A DNA stretch of 64,000 nt from Burkholderiales bacterium (GTDB lineage: Bacteria > Pseudomonadota > Gammaproteobacteria > Burkholderiales > Burkholderiaceae), in the NCBI GenBank assembly GCA_021287185.1, contig JAJTAZ010000022.1, positions 1 to 64,000 on the forward strand, read 5' to 3'. The position numbers and the translations under genes are program-made. Below, piece after piece: positions 48,119 through 56,674 of this stretch (position 1 is the stretch's first letter; the number at the start of each line of letters is the position of its first letter). The notes beneath the pieces were generated by a model. That model had not been told where the DNA came from. It did no database searches and saw only the letters and a program-made list of their open reading frames with translations.

Positions 48119-48727
48119 TTATCGCTTGCTGCGCGCCATCAAAGCCAAGTACATCAAAGCCACATTGATGGCATCATTGAGCGCGTCATGCCGAGGTAAA
48201 TCAGGAAATTTCAATTTTTCGATAATCGTCGCCATGCGCAAATCGACATGGCCATCGGGATTATTTTTCAACTCTTGGTCGTAATAGATGCCCGACACTT
48301 CGATGGCGCGGTTGGGCAATTTGATACCCATCATGGGTTTGAGAAACTTGTTGACCAAGGCCATATCGTACTCAAGATAATAACCCACCAAGGGACGACC
48401 ACCAATATAATCCAGCAATTGTCGCACCGCATCCTGCACGGGAACGCCACCCGAAACATCCTTCGGGCGCAGGCCGTGCACTTTGACATTGGAGGCCTGC
48501 ATAATGCCTTCGGGTTTGACCACCACATAAAATGCATCACTGGTCAACACCTTGTTGTCGCGAATTTTAACCGCACCAATCGACAAAATCTCAGCTTCTT
48601 TGACATTCAGACTGGTGGTTTCGCAATCAAAACTGACCAACTCATCGGGATGCTCGTCAAACAAATGGGCATACTGCGAATCTGAGAGTTTGCGTTGCGC
48701 CCACGTTTTTTTCAGCACATCAAACAT
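48119..48727 (-). CDS. DnaQ-like 3'-5' exonuclease
   Basis: 202 residues. DEDDh motifs: SFDCETTSLN near 33, then HGLRPKDV and YYLEYDMALVNKF, and the closing HDALNDA. Overlaps the DUF294 gene by one base. In many bacteria the same pair precedes the acetate permease gene; here it does not. Confidence 0.87.
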   Translation of the reverse strand: MFDVLKKTWAQRKLSDSQYAHLFDEHPDELVSFDCETTSLNVKEAEILSIGAVKIRDNKVLTSDAFYVVVKPEGIMQASNVKVHGLRPKDVSGGVPVQDAVRQLLDYIGGRPLVGYYLEYDMALVNKFLKPMMGIKLPNRAIEVSGIYYDQELKNNPDGHVDLRMATIIEKLKFPDLPRHDALNDAINVALMYLALMARSKR

Positions 48728-50538
48728 TAAAAATTCCCCAAATGAAAGTGCGAACGAATCATACCTTTAAAGCGTTTGACCACACTCAAAGCCTCTTTAA
48801 GCAAATCGCGCTCCAGTGTGGTGAGCGATTGCATATCCACTTGATTATGGTTGTCCTCCAAAGAGCAAACTGCCTGCGCCAACAAGCCTGCTTTAAGGCG
48901 AATATCAAGTAAATAAGTCAACGCTTCAGACAAATCTTTGGATAAATTTTCATCCAATACCCCCGCTTGCGACAAACGTGCGATGCGGTCAAAGGTATTG
49001 GTTTCAGATAAATGTGCCTCCAAACTCAGTGCACGCACCCCATGCACCACGGGAAATACCCCCATTTTTTTAATGTCCATGTGGCTGGAACTGTCACGAT
49101 GCAACAGTTGGGCAAAAAAGCCCGTGTTCTGATGGTCAAACAATTCAATGGCACTGGCAAAACGCCCAAGCGTACCCGCATCGTTGGTCATTGAGCGGTG
49201 TAGTAACTCTTTAGCCTCTTTCAACAAGGATTCATCCCCCGCCACGGCCTTGGCATCGACAAATATCGCCAAATTCATCAATGAATCACCATCGGGGGCG
49301 TAACACCACTGACGAATGGTTTCTTTAAATTCAGAGATGGGTTTACGCCAAAATGGATTGTTGACCATGATTTTGCCATTGCATGGCGGATAGCCCAAGC
49401 GTGCCAAAGTGCGTGAGAATTCATCACAAGCTTTTTCTGCGGCCAAGGTGTCCACATCCTCATGCATGATGAGTGCATTGTCTTGGTCGGTTTTGAGAAT
49501 TTGCTCACCGCGCCCTTCAGAACCCATCACAATCAAACAAGACCTGTCATACACCTCAGCAGGTGCAATCAAACGCCATGCCTTTTCAAATAAACTGGTG
49601 TTGAGTACCTGCATCAATTGTGCCAATTGCGGCGCACGCACCCCACTGCTGTGCAAAATCTGAATCGATTGCGTCATTTGGTCAGCAATATCAATCAATT
49701 CATCCACGTTCTGCGCCCTGTCCAAACGTTGCGCCACCAAATGCGTGTGATTTGAGAAATACGCCAATACATCAATTTGCTCCAAAGCCCCGATGGGCTG
49801 GCCATTTTCCGTGACCACCACGCGCTGAATTTTGAACTGAGTCATGCGCAATAAAGCATTAAAGACATAATCTTCAATATCAATCGAAATCAATTCAAAC
49901 GGTGACCACTTATAAATCGGCTCCTCCGTCGACGCCCCTGCAATCACAATGTCGCGAAACGCCGATTCAGTGAATAAACCCACGCGACCTTCGTGGCGCA
50001 CCAAAATCGATTTGGTTTTGTGCTGCTTCATGGTTTGTGCGGCAAGGATAATTGAATCCGAGCCATTGAGCCAAACCGCATTGTCACGATAAGCATCGCG
50101 TACCTTGGCGGTAAATAAATTCTCAAACTGCTGTGTGTCCTTGTTATGCGCCATGTTTGAGAGTTTGTCTGCCAAAGATGCATAAAAATACGCCCCAAAA
50201 CGTGGATTGGCTTCCATTAACTCAGTGATGGTTGCTTTGGGTAAGGTGTACACGAGCGCTTCTTCTTGTACGATGAAACGATGCGGGGTGTGTCCTTCGA
50301 CCAATGCACGTGCTTCAAAAGTGTCTTTGGCATGATACAAACCGACCACTTCACCTTCGGAGTTCATCTCGCGTACCAAACCTTTAATGACCACATACAG
50401 ATAGTCCACAGGTTGACTCGCTTCGATAATCACCGCTTCATCTTCAAAAAATGCAATGTCCACCGCACTTTGTAGTGTTGCTCGTTCGTTGCCTGCCAAG
50501 TATTCATAGGGCGGAAAATTAAAATCAAAACGCTCCAT
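48727..50538 (-). CDS. Cyclic-nucleotide/CBS-domain nucleotidyltransferase (DUF294)
   Basis: 603 residues: a cNMP-binding domain (about 20-125), two CBS domains (about 150-275), then a DUF294 nucleotidyltransferase core (VMGSEGRGEQILKTDQDNAL near 340) and a C-terminal substrate-binding part. By analogy with GlnD it may add or remove nucleotides on a protein partner; substrate unknown. Coupled to the exonuclease gene. Confidence 0.88.
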   Translation of the reverse strand: MERFDFNFPPYEYLAGNERATLQSAVDIAFFEDEAVIIEASQPVDYLYVVIKGLVREMNSEGEVVGLYHAKDTFEARALVEGHTPHRFIVQEEALVYTLPKATITELMEANPRFGAYFYASLADKLSNMAHNKDTQQFENLFTAKVRDAYRDNAVWLNGSDSIILAAQTMKQHKTKSILVRHEGRVGLFTESAFRDIVIAGASTEEPIYKWSPFELISIDIEDYVFNALLRMTQFKIQRVVVTENGQPIGALEQIDVLAYFSNHTHLVAQRLDRAQNVDELIDIADQMTQSIQILHSSGVRAPQLAQLMQVLNTSLFEKAWRLIAPAEVYDRSCLIVMGSEGRGEQILKTDQDNALIMHEDVDTLAAEKACDEFSRTLARLGYPPCNGKIMVNNPFWRKPISEFKETIRQWCYAPDGDSLMNLAIFVDAKAVAGDESLLKEAKELLHRSMTNDAGTLGRFASAIELFDHQNTGFFAQLLHRDSSSHMDIKKMGVFPVVHGVRALSLEAHLSETNTFDRIARLSQAGVLDENLSKDLSEALTYLLDIRLKAGLLAQAVCSLEDNHNQVDMQSLTTLERDLLKEALSVVKRFKGMIRSHFHLGNF

Positions 50539-50743
50539 TTACAGCCTTCTTTCTTGATGATGGTGTTGTCGTATTGTCGCACAAAGACGAATAAAAGAGA
50601 AATTGTGTACCCAATTATCAAACCTCAAGATTACGCCACTCTTGCAAAACGAAGGCCTCAAAGTGGATGTTGTACGCAATTGAAATGGCTCGTGTTATTT
50701 GGTCAAATTTTTTGCACAATGCCAAAACTTTTAGGAGACCATT

Positions 50744-52135
50744 ATGAGCGAGCCACACTCGAAAAGCATTTCATCCAACCGCGTTCAAGATATGATTGCA
50801 CGCGAATCTGCCACGTTTTTAAACCAGCACGAAAAATCCATCTCCCTTGCCAAGCAAACACAAAAAAACTTTCTCTTTGGCGTGCCTTTGCACTGGATGG
50901 CGGATTGGAATACGCCCGTCCCTCTTTTTGTAGAACGCGCTCAAGGTGCAGAGTTCACCTGTGTGGACGGACACCGTTTCATCGATTTTTGTTTGGGTGA
51001 TACGGGCGCGATGTTCGGTCACAGCCCCGCCCCCGTAGCCAAAGTATTGCAAAGCCAATCCACTCAAGGCTACACCACCATGCTGCCGACCGCCGATGCC
51101 GCTGCGGCAGGACGCGCGCTCAGTGAACGTTTTGGTCTGCCGTATTGGCAAATGGCCACCACCGCCACCGATGCCAATCGCTTTGCGCTGCGCTGGGCGC
51201 GTGCCATCACAGGACGGAAAAAATTATTGGTGTTCAACGGTTGTTACCACGGCACGATTGATGACGTGTTTGTTGATTTAGACGCCCACGATGCGAGTGC
51301 CCCCGCGACCATGCGCGCCAGTTTACTCGGACAGGTCTATGACTTGACAGAATTTAGTGATGTGGTTGAATTCAACGATATTCAAGCAGTCAAAGCCAAG
51401 TTGGCCACGAATGAGTTTGCTTGTGTACTCACCGAACCTGCGCTGACCAACTGCGGTATGGTATTACCCGCTGAAGGCTTTTTGCGCGAATTGCGTGAGG
51501 CATGTGATGCCACCAATACGCTGTTAATTTTTGACGAAACCCACACCATCAGTGCGGGTTACTCAGGTTACACAGGAATTTGTCACGCACAAGACGGCTT
51601 TTTACCCGATATGATTGTGGCGGGTAAAGCGATTGCAGGCGGCATTCCGTGCGCGGTGTATGGTATGTCTGAGAACGTTGCGCAACGCGCCCGCGCCGCC
51701 AAAGAAGCCGCGCCTGCTGGACATTCAGGCATAGGCACAACCTTGTCTGGCAATATGCTGACAATGGCACTGTTGGCCACCAATTTGACCGAGGTGGCCA
51801 CAGAGACTGCGTTTAATACCATGATTGCGCGTCAAACCCAATTGGCAGCTGGCATGCAAAAAATCATTGACCAGCATGAATTACCGTGGAATGTCACCCA
51901 ACTGGGCGCGCGCAGCGAATTTCAATTCTGTCCTGTGTCTCCACGCAATGGCTCTGAAGCCGAGTTGGCAATGGATGATGCCTTAGAGCGCGCAGTGCAC
52001 CTGTATCTACTCAATCGCGGGATTATGATTACACCGTTTCATAATATGACACTGGTTTGTCCAGACACCTCCGAAGCGCATATTGAGCAGTTTTTGGGCG
52101 CGTTTGCTGCGTGTTTGGGCGAATTGACAGCCTAA
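50744..52135 (+). CDS. Class III aminotransferase
   Basis: 463 residues. The PLP fold is of glutamate-1-semialdehyde/ornithine aminotransferase type. Visible motifs: FIDFCLGDTGAMFGH, FNGCYHGTIDD, IFDETHTIS with the cofactor Asp, and the PLP Lys in VAGKAIAGGIPCAVYG. The glycine-Gly-Ile-Pro after the lysine is common in GSA-like transaminases, but a second hemL-like enzyme for heme is unlikely to be told apart here. Substrate unknown. Confidence 0.85.
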   Translation: MSEPHSKSISSNRVQDMIARESATFLNQHEKSISLAKQTQKNFLFGVPLHWMADWNTPVPLFVERAQGAEFTCVDGHRFIDFCLGDTGAMFGHSPAPVAKVLQSQSTQGYTTMLPTADAAAAGRALSERFGLPYWQMATTATDANRFALRWARAITGRKKLLVFNGCYHGTIDDVFVDLDAHDASAPATMRASLLGQVYDLTEFSDVVEFNDIQAVKAKLATNEFACVLTEPALTNCGMVLPAEGFLRELREACDATNTLLIFDETHTISAGYSGYTGICHAQDGFLPDMIVAGKAIAGGIPCAVYGMSENVAQRARAAKEAAPAGHSGIGTTLSGNMLTMALLATNLTEVATETAFNTMIARQTQLAAGMQKIIDQHELPWNVTQLGARSEFQFCPVSPRNGSEAELAMDDALERAVHLYLLNRGIMITPFHNMTLVCPDTSEAHIEQFLGAFAACLGELTA

Positions 52136-52206
52136 TTGAGCACACTTGCACCACAAACACGCACCGAAATGGAGCAAACATCGATGAATTGGCATAGAAT
52201 AACCCT

Positions 52207-52950
52207 ATGAAACCTATATTAGTACTCCAACATGCTCATTATGATTGGCCCGGTTACTTCACAGACTGTCTGACCAACTGGGAAATCCCTTTTGAAGTGG
52301 TGAACATCGCCGCGGGTGATGCCTTACCAATGTCCATTGTTGATTACAGTGGCTTTGGCATCATGGGGGGCGGAATGAGCGTGCACGACACAGCCGAATA
52401 CCCGCACCTCAATCAAGCGATTGATTTAATTTACGAGGCCATGTCGGTGCACATCCCTGTGATTGGACACTGTTTGGGCGGGCAATTGCTCGCCAAAGCC
52501 AGTGGTGGTCAAGTCACCGCTGCCGCACACAAAGAAATTGGCTGGCATGATGTCACACCCATTGCCAACGCCGAAGCGTATCAATGGTTTGGTGGGCTCT
52601 CGCCCGTGACATTGTTTGAGTGGCACAATGAGTTTTTCATCCCACCGCACCGTGCACGGGTGATTGCCAACAGTTTATATTGTGAGAACCAAGCCTTTAT
52701 TTTGGATGACATCCACCTTGGAATGCAGTTTCATTGCGAAGCCCTACCTGAAAAAATCAACCATTGGCTGGACACAGCACGCGAGGATTTGGCAGACGCG
52801 AATGACATAAATATTCACTCCGCTGAACGCATTGGGCGTGAAAACTGGCTGCACATCGACCGTGCGATGGCCGTGGCACGCCAGTTGTATTTCAAATGGC
52901 TATCCAATGTCGAGATGGAAGAGAAAATTCGCAAGCAAATCAAACCTTAA
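52207..52950 (+). CDS. Class I glutamine amidotransferase-like protein
   Basis: 247 residues. The nucleophile elbow is GHCLGGQLL (Cys about residue 88) and catalytic His is in QFHCEALPE. It resembles GuaA/YfeJ-type stand-alone amidotransferases, here possibly acting with the upstream aminotransferase 70 bases away on the same strand. Partner synthase not identified. Confidence 0.82.
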   Translation: MKPILVLQHAHYDWPGYFTDCLTNWEIPFEVVNIAAGDALPMSIVDYSGFGIMGGGMSVHDTAEYPHLNQAIDLIYEAMSVHIPVIGHCLGGQLLAKASGGQVTAAAHKEIGWHDVTPIANAEAYQWFGGLSPVTLFEWHNEFFIPPHRARVIANSLYCENQAFILDDIHLGMQFHCEALPEKINHWLDTAREDLADANDINIHSAERIGRENWLHIDRAMAVARQLYFKWLSNVEMEEKIRKQIKP

Positions 52951-52984
52951 GGAAACACGAAAGGATTATTCCGTGTTTCCTTAA
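52947..52984. terminator. Intrinsic terminator overlapping the amidotransferase stop
   Basis: A perfect 13-bp stem TTAAGGAAACACG / CGTGTTTCCTTAA with a 12-base loop; the left arm includes the TAA stop. Confidence 0.75.
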
Positions 52985-53029
52985 ATCACAAGCCCAAGTG
53001 CTGGATGAACACAACTCTGGCACGCAACT

Positions 53030-53062
53030 GCGATACAATGCGTCATTCTTGCAATGTATCGC
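53030..53062. promoter_or_regulatory. Inverted repeat in the thyA promoter region
   Basis: GCGATACAATGC and GCAATGTATCGC form a 12-bp palindrome with one mismatch and a 9-base centre, ending 24 bases before the thyA start. TACAAT inside the left arm may be the -10 box, so this is either an operator or a leader hairpin. Confidence 0.45.
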
Positions 53063-53086
53063 CGTTGAACCTTTCTTGCATTCGAT

Positions 53087-53881
53087 ATGAAACAATACCT
53101 CGACCTCATGCGCCATGTGTACGAACATGGTACGGATAAAACTGACCGCACAGGCACGGGCACACGCTCGGTATTCGGTCATCAAATGCGTTTTGATTTA
53201 ACTGAAGGTTTCCCTTTGGTGACCACTAAAAAATGTCATTTAAAATCAATTATCTACGAACTGCTTTGGTTCATCCAAGGCAATACCAACAACAATTGGC
53301 TCAAAGCGCGTGGCGTGACCATCTGGAACGAATGGGCGCGTGAGGATGGCGAACTCGGCCCGATTTATGGGCATCAATGGCGTTCGTGGAGCGATGGCAA
53401 AGGCGGTGAAATCGACCAACTCGCCCAAGTCATTGAACAACTCAAAAACTCGCCCGACTCGCGCCGCATCATCGTATCGGCGTGGAATGTCGCCGACATT
53501 CCAAACATGGCACTGCCGCCCTGCCACGCATTTTTTCAATTTTATGTGGCAAACGGCGAACTCTCGTGCCAGTTGTACCAACGCAGCGCGGATATATTTC
53601 TCGGCGTGCCGTTTAACATTGCATCCTACGCCCTGCTGACCTACATGATTGCGCAACAAACAGGTTTGGTCGCCAAAGAGTTCATTTGGACGGGCGGCGA
53701 CTGTCACCTGTACAACAACCACTTCACACAGGTACAAACCCAACTCGCGCGTGAGCCATTGCCCTTGCCGCAATTGGTCATCAAGCGCAAACCCGACTCA
53801 ATATTTGATTATGAGTTTGAGGATTTTGAGATTGTGAACTATCAGCACCACGAGGCGATACGGGCGCAAGTGGCGGTTTAA
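53087..53881 (+). CDS. thyA: Thymidylate synthase
   Basis: 264 residues, the standard length. Catalytic Cys146 in [10 protein letters not shown] and the folate-binding and phosphate-binding residues ([16 protein letters not shown]) are present. Converts dUMP to dTMP with methylene-tetrahydrofolate. The integron's last attC lies just after its stop. Confidence 0.97.
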   Translation: MKQYLDLMRHVYEHGTDKTDRTGTGTRSVFGHQMRFDLTEGFPLVTTKKCHLKSIIYELLWFIQGNTNNNWLKARGVTIWNEWAREDGELGPIYGHQWRSWSDGKGGEIDQLAQVIEQLKNSPDSRRIIVSAWNVADIPNMALPPCHAFFQFYVANGELSCQLYQRSADIFLGVPFNIASYALLTYMIAQQTGLVAKEFIWTGGDCHLYNNHFTQVQTQLAREPLPLPQLVIKRKPDSIFDYEFEDFEIVNYQHHEAIRAQVAV

Positions 53882-53892
53882 TTATTGATAAA

Positions 53893-53963
53893 TTATTAAC
53901 GTTCAAGCTCAGGGGCGCTGCGCGGCTTTATCGCGCTGCGTCCCTTGGAGCGCAGGGTTGGGC
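53893..53963 (-). other. attC: attC recombination site
   Basis: Minus-strand reading: R'' GCCCAAC (53963-53957), an imperfect stem pairing GCTCCAAGGGACGCAGCG with its partner GCGCAGCGCCCCTGAGC, a short central loop, L' ending CTTGAAC, and R' GTTAATA (53900-53894). The sequence can fold into the bulged cruciform that IntI recognises. It lies 12 bases after thyA. Confidence 0.82.
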
Positions 53964-54001
53964 CTGTTTTCGCCGTCTCGCCAGCGCCGACTTTTGAAGC
54001 A

Positions 54002-54316
54002 TCACTCTTTTCCAACTTTTGGCCACGTTTCAATGCACATGCTGTGCGATACATCCTGCGTGAAATAGAACTCCCACTTGCCGTCAACCTTTTTCAGGAA
54101 GGCTTGCTGATCTCCGGTATAGCCGCCCATGGAATTTTTGGCATTTACGGTCATGCAGGCGAGATTTTCGCCGACCTGAGTGAATTTGCCGAACTTTGCG
54201 GAATCTGGGTCTTTCAGGTTTGCGAGAACAGCTTTCTTTGCTTCAGACTCGGCGCCACCGCACCCAGCAAGCAATATGCAACCAGCAATTGCAGCGGCAA
54301 TTTCAATGTTTTTCAT
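54002..54316 (-). CDS. Cassette gene 2: small lipoprotein
   Basis: 104 residues. A signal peptide ends in lipobox LLAGC (Cys19), followed by an Ala/Lys-rich start and the motif LKDPDSAKFGKF found in many small cassette and phage lipoproteins. It ends the cassette; attC follows 39 bases beyond the stop. Ten bases separate it from cassette gene 1, so both are expressed from Pc. Confidence 0.75.
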   Translation of the reverse strand: MKNIEIAAAIAGCILLAGCGGAESEAKKAVLANLKDPDSAKFGKFTQVGENLACMTVNAKNSMGGYTGDQQAFLKKVDGKWEFYFTQDVSHSMCIETWPKVGKE

Positions 54317-54325
54317 ATGCAGTTC

Positions 54326-54829
54326 CTATGCTTTGTCTTTTGCTGCTCGGGTTTTTGCATACTTATAGAGCGCAGTCGTTGCGCCACCAATGGCCACGAC
54401 GCCACCCCCGATTGCAACAGGGACTGCCCACGCAGGTGCTGTGCCGATGCCCACAAGAGCGAGGGCTGGCCCTGCCCAACCGCCGATGGCTGCGCCAGCC
54501 GCCGCAAACGGAACTGTGGCCGCCATGCCCATGCCGCCTGTGGCTAAACCAACACCTGAGCCAAGCACACCGCCAGCCACACCACCAATTGCTGCTCCGG
54601 CGGCACTGATCGCCCCCGTTGCGGATGTGCCAGCGGCGATTACTCCGACCGTTGTTGCGGCTGAGCCTCCAACAATTGATGCGCCGATAGCCACATTTTG
54701 CGCGACTGCTTTCTTGTCACTGGTGCGGGCAGAACGGTGAATGCCGTGCCGCGCTAAGTCTTTCAGCGTGACCTTGGTGCTGGCGGGGATGTATTCGCCT
54801 TTGTCTTTATCTTCGTCATTTGCACTCAT
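54326..54829 (-). CDS. Cassette gene 1: glycine-zipper membrane protein
   Basis: 167 residues. A polar N-terminal part is followed by about 110 residues of Ala/Gly-rich hydrophobic sequence with repeated G-x3-G spacings, which could form two to four membrane helices or a glycine-zipper pore. AGGAGA six bases upstream. GC-rich compared with the chromosome. No family recognised; resemblance to holin- or bacteriocin-like zippers is only compositional. Confidence 0.7.
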   Translation of the reverse strand: MSANDEDKDKGEYIPASTKVTLKDLARHGIHRSARTSDKKAVAQNVAIGASIVGGSAATTVGVIAAGTSATGAISAAGAAIGGVAGGVLGSGVGLATGGMGMAATVPFAAAGAAIGGWAGPALALVGIGTAPAWAVPVAIGGGVVAIGGATTALYKYAKTRAAKDKA

Positions 54830-54849
54830 TTCGATCTCCTATGGAAAAG

Positions 54850-54911
54850 GCCCAACTATACTTATGCGTCAACATGACACATAACATGAAAAATAACTTG
54901 ACACATAACAT
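54850..54911. other. attI: attI site with direct repeats
   Basis: The core site on the minus strand is GTTGGGC (54856-54850), where the cassette was inserted. Two 13-bp direct repeats, TGACACATAACAT, lie at 54875-54887 and 54899-54911 with a 24-bp period. Class 1 attI has two such integrase-binding repeats, DR1 and DR2. Confidence 0.8.
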
Positions 54912-54966
54912 ACCATCCAATTACGATGGATGCGTACATAATATCCACATTGGTAATACTTGTCAA
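54898..54966. promoter_or_regulatory. Opposed integron promoters Pc and Pint
   Basis: Minus strand: TTGACA (54966-54961), a 17-base spacer and TATTAT (54943-54938), a near-consensus Pc that drives the cassette and overlaps the intI 5' end as in class 1 integrons. Plus strand: TTGACA (54898-54903), an 18-base spacer and TACGAT (54922-54927) as a weaker Pint. The palindrome CATCCA/TGGATG (54914-54932) overlaps the Pint -10 and may be an operator. No LexA box is visible. Confidence 0.7.
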
Positions 54967-54971
54967 TTTCA

Positions 54972-55961
54972 ATGGCCTGTAATATGAATATTACCCATAA
55001 TCCTCCAAAGCTTTTAGATCAATTACGGCAAAGACTGCGTTACAAACACATGAGTTACCGCACCGAGCAGGCGTATGTGGGTTGGGTTCGACGCTTTATT
55101 TTGTTTCACAATAAGCGTCACCCTCAAGAAATGGGTAAGTCTGACATAGAATGTTATTTGACTTATTTGGCAAACGATTGCGGCGTTTCTGCTTCTACGC
55201 ATCATCAGGCTTTGTCCGCGCTTTTATTTTTGTACAAAGAGGTTTTGGGGGTGGCGTTACCTTGGTTAGATGAGGTCAGTCGCCCCAATCGCAGCAAGCG
55301 TTTGCCCGTTGTGTTGTCTGCGAACGAGGTGCTGGCCGTACTCGCACATTTGGAGGGCGTGCATCATTTGATGGTGCGCCTGCTGTATGGCACGGGTCTG
55401 CGTTTGCATGAAATGTTGATGCTGCGGATTAAGGATGTCGATTTTGAGATGAATCAATTGGTGGTGCGCTCGGGTAAGGGTGATAAAGATAGAGTCACGG
55501 TGTTGCCCAAGTCGCTCGTCGCTGAACTGCAACAACAGATCACACAAGCACGGGCTATTTTTGAGCAGGATCGTGCCACCCAACGCAATGGCGTGATGTT
55601 GCCTGATGCGATTGAACGCAAATACCCAAACGCGGGACAGGAATGGGGGTGGTTTTGGTTGTTTCCCGCCCCAAATGAATCCACTGAACCGCGCGCGGGT
55701 GTCGTTCGACGTCACCACATGCACCATCAAGCGATTCAACGCGCATTTAAGATGGCGGTCGCGCGTGCTCAGATTGCCAAACCGGCTACTTTGCACACAC
55801 TGCGCCACAGTTTTGCCACTCATTTGTTGCAATCAGGTACGGATATACGCACGATTCAAAGTTTATTGGGTCATGCCAGTGTAAAAACCACGATGGTGTA
55901 TACTCATGTCATTTCGCAGGGGGGCTTTGGCGTCATCAGCCCTTTGGATCGTTTGTTGTAA
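54972..55961 (+). CDS. intI: Integron integrase IntI
   Basis: 329 residues from ATG 54972 (an in-frame ATG at 54984 is also possible). Tyrosine recombinase with R144 in GTGLRLHE, H275 and R278 in LHTLRH, H301 in LLGH and nucleophile Y310 in MVYTHV. The integron-specific extra patch is present at about 210-232 ([20 protein letters not shown]), which marks IntI apart from XerC/XerD. It ends SPLDRLL like class 1 IntI. The catalytic frame looks intact. Confidence 0.95.
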   Translation: MACNMNITHNPPKLLDQLRQRLRYKHMSYRTEQAYVGWVRRFILFHNKRHPQEMGKSDIECYLTYLANDCGVSASTHHQALSALLFLYKEVLGVALPWLDEVSRPNRSKRLPVVLSANEVLAVLAHLEGVHHLMVRLLYGTGLRLHEMLMLRIKDVDFEMNQLVVRSGKGDKDRVTVLPKSLVAELQQQITQARAIFEQDRATQRNGVMLPDAIERKYPNAGQEWGWFWLFPAPNESTEPRAGVVRRHHMHHQAIQRAFKMAVARAQIAKPATLHTLRHSFATHLLQSGTDIRTIQSLLGHASVKTTMVYTHVISQGGFGVISPLDRLL

Positions 55962-56012
55962 TTTGAAATTGCAATACGCCCACTGTCATTTTTTATTGAT
56001 CACTCAAACTTT

Positions 56013-56588
56013 ATGCACTCAACACATCCAACGCTTATGGGTCAGTATATCTCTTTGCGTACTATTTTAAAAACCGATTTCACGCCGTTACACGCGCTGA
56101 TTCAAGCCCACCCTCAGGCGTATTTTTACTCCAATATTGGCGAATCTCATGAGAAATTCACTTTGTGGTTTGAACAGGCTTTGGCCGACAAAGCATATGT
56201 GGTCGTGGATAATCCGACAGGCAAACTGCTCGGTAGTTCACGTTTTTACAACCACAATGCCCTTGTGCCACATGCCTACATCGGTTATACATGGTATGAC
56301 ACCGATGTCATGGGTACGCACGTCAATCCTGAAACCAAATTATTGATGCTCAGTTATGCGTTTGAAACTTTGAATTTATTGCGTGTCGGTTTTGAAGTCG
56401 ATGTCGATAATTTGCGTTCACGCGCAGCGGTATTGAAACTGGGTGCAAAACACGAGGGGATTTTGCGCCACCACCGTCGCCGTTGGAGCGATGGGGCTTT
56501 ATCAAATACTGACTCGTTCAGTATCTTGATGGATGAGTGGGCTCAAGTGAAAGAAAAATTATTGCAGCGGTTGTCGTTGCATCCTTAA
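56013..56588 (+). CDS. GNAT acetyltransferase (RimJ/RimL-like)
   Basis: 191 residues. The family pattern LLGSSRFYNHNA...YIGYTWYD and FEVDVDNLRSRAAVLKLGAKHEG fits RimJ/RimL N-acetyltransferases, which acetylate N-termini or small amines. Starts 50 bases after intI on the same strand; it is not a cassette, since no attC brackets it. Confidence 0.82.
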   Translation: MHSTHPTLMGQYISLRTILKTDFTPLHALIQAHPQAYFYSNIGESHEKFTLWFEQALADKAYVVVDNPTGKLLGSSRFYNHNALVPHAYIGYTWYDTDVMGTHVNPETKLLMLSYAFETLNLLRVGFEVDVDNLRSRAAVLKLGAKHEGILRHHRRRWSDGALSNTDSFSILMDEWAQVKEKLLQRLSLHP

Positions 56589-56674
56589 AACACCTTGATG
56601 CCTAAAAATCACTCACATCTTGTTGTGTGAAATCACCGACATGCTTTTTAAATCTGTTCGTACTGTTTTTCCTT

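Larger units (their letters stand above)
53893..55961. mobile_element. Miniature chromosomal integron with one two-gene cassette
   Basis: All integron parts are present: intI on the plus strand, a Pc promoter at its 5' end, attI with direct repeats, a cassette transcribed on the opposite strand and an attC at its far end. The cassette-start sequence GTTGGGC (minus strand, 54856-54850) is exactly complementary to the attC R'' box GCCCAAC (53963-53957), as required for a genuine cassette of 956 bp (53900-54855). The cassette is markedly GC-richer than the surroundings. Confidence 0.88.

Noticed and set aside
53246-53773. 175-residue antisense frame in thyA
   Set aside because: Shadow frame; thyA is complete with its catalytic residues.
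56013-56588. GNAT gene as a second integron cassette
   Set aside because: It lies downstream of intI on the wrong side of attI, in the same direction as intI, with no attC.
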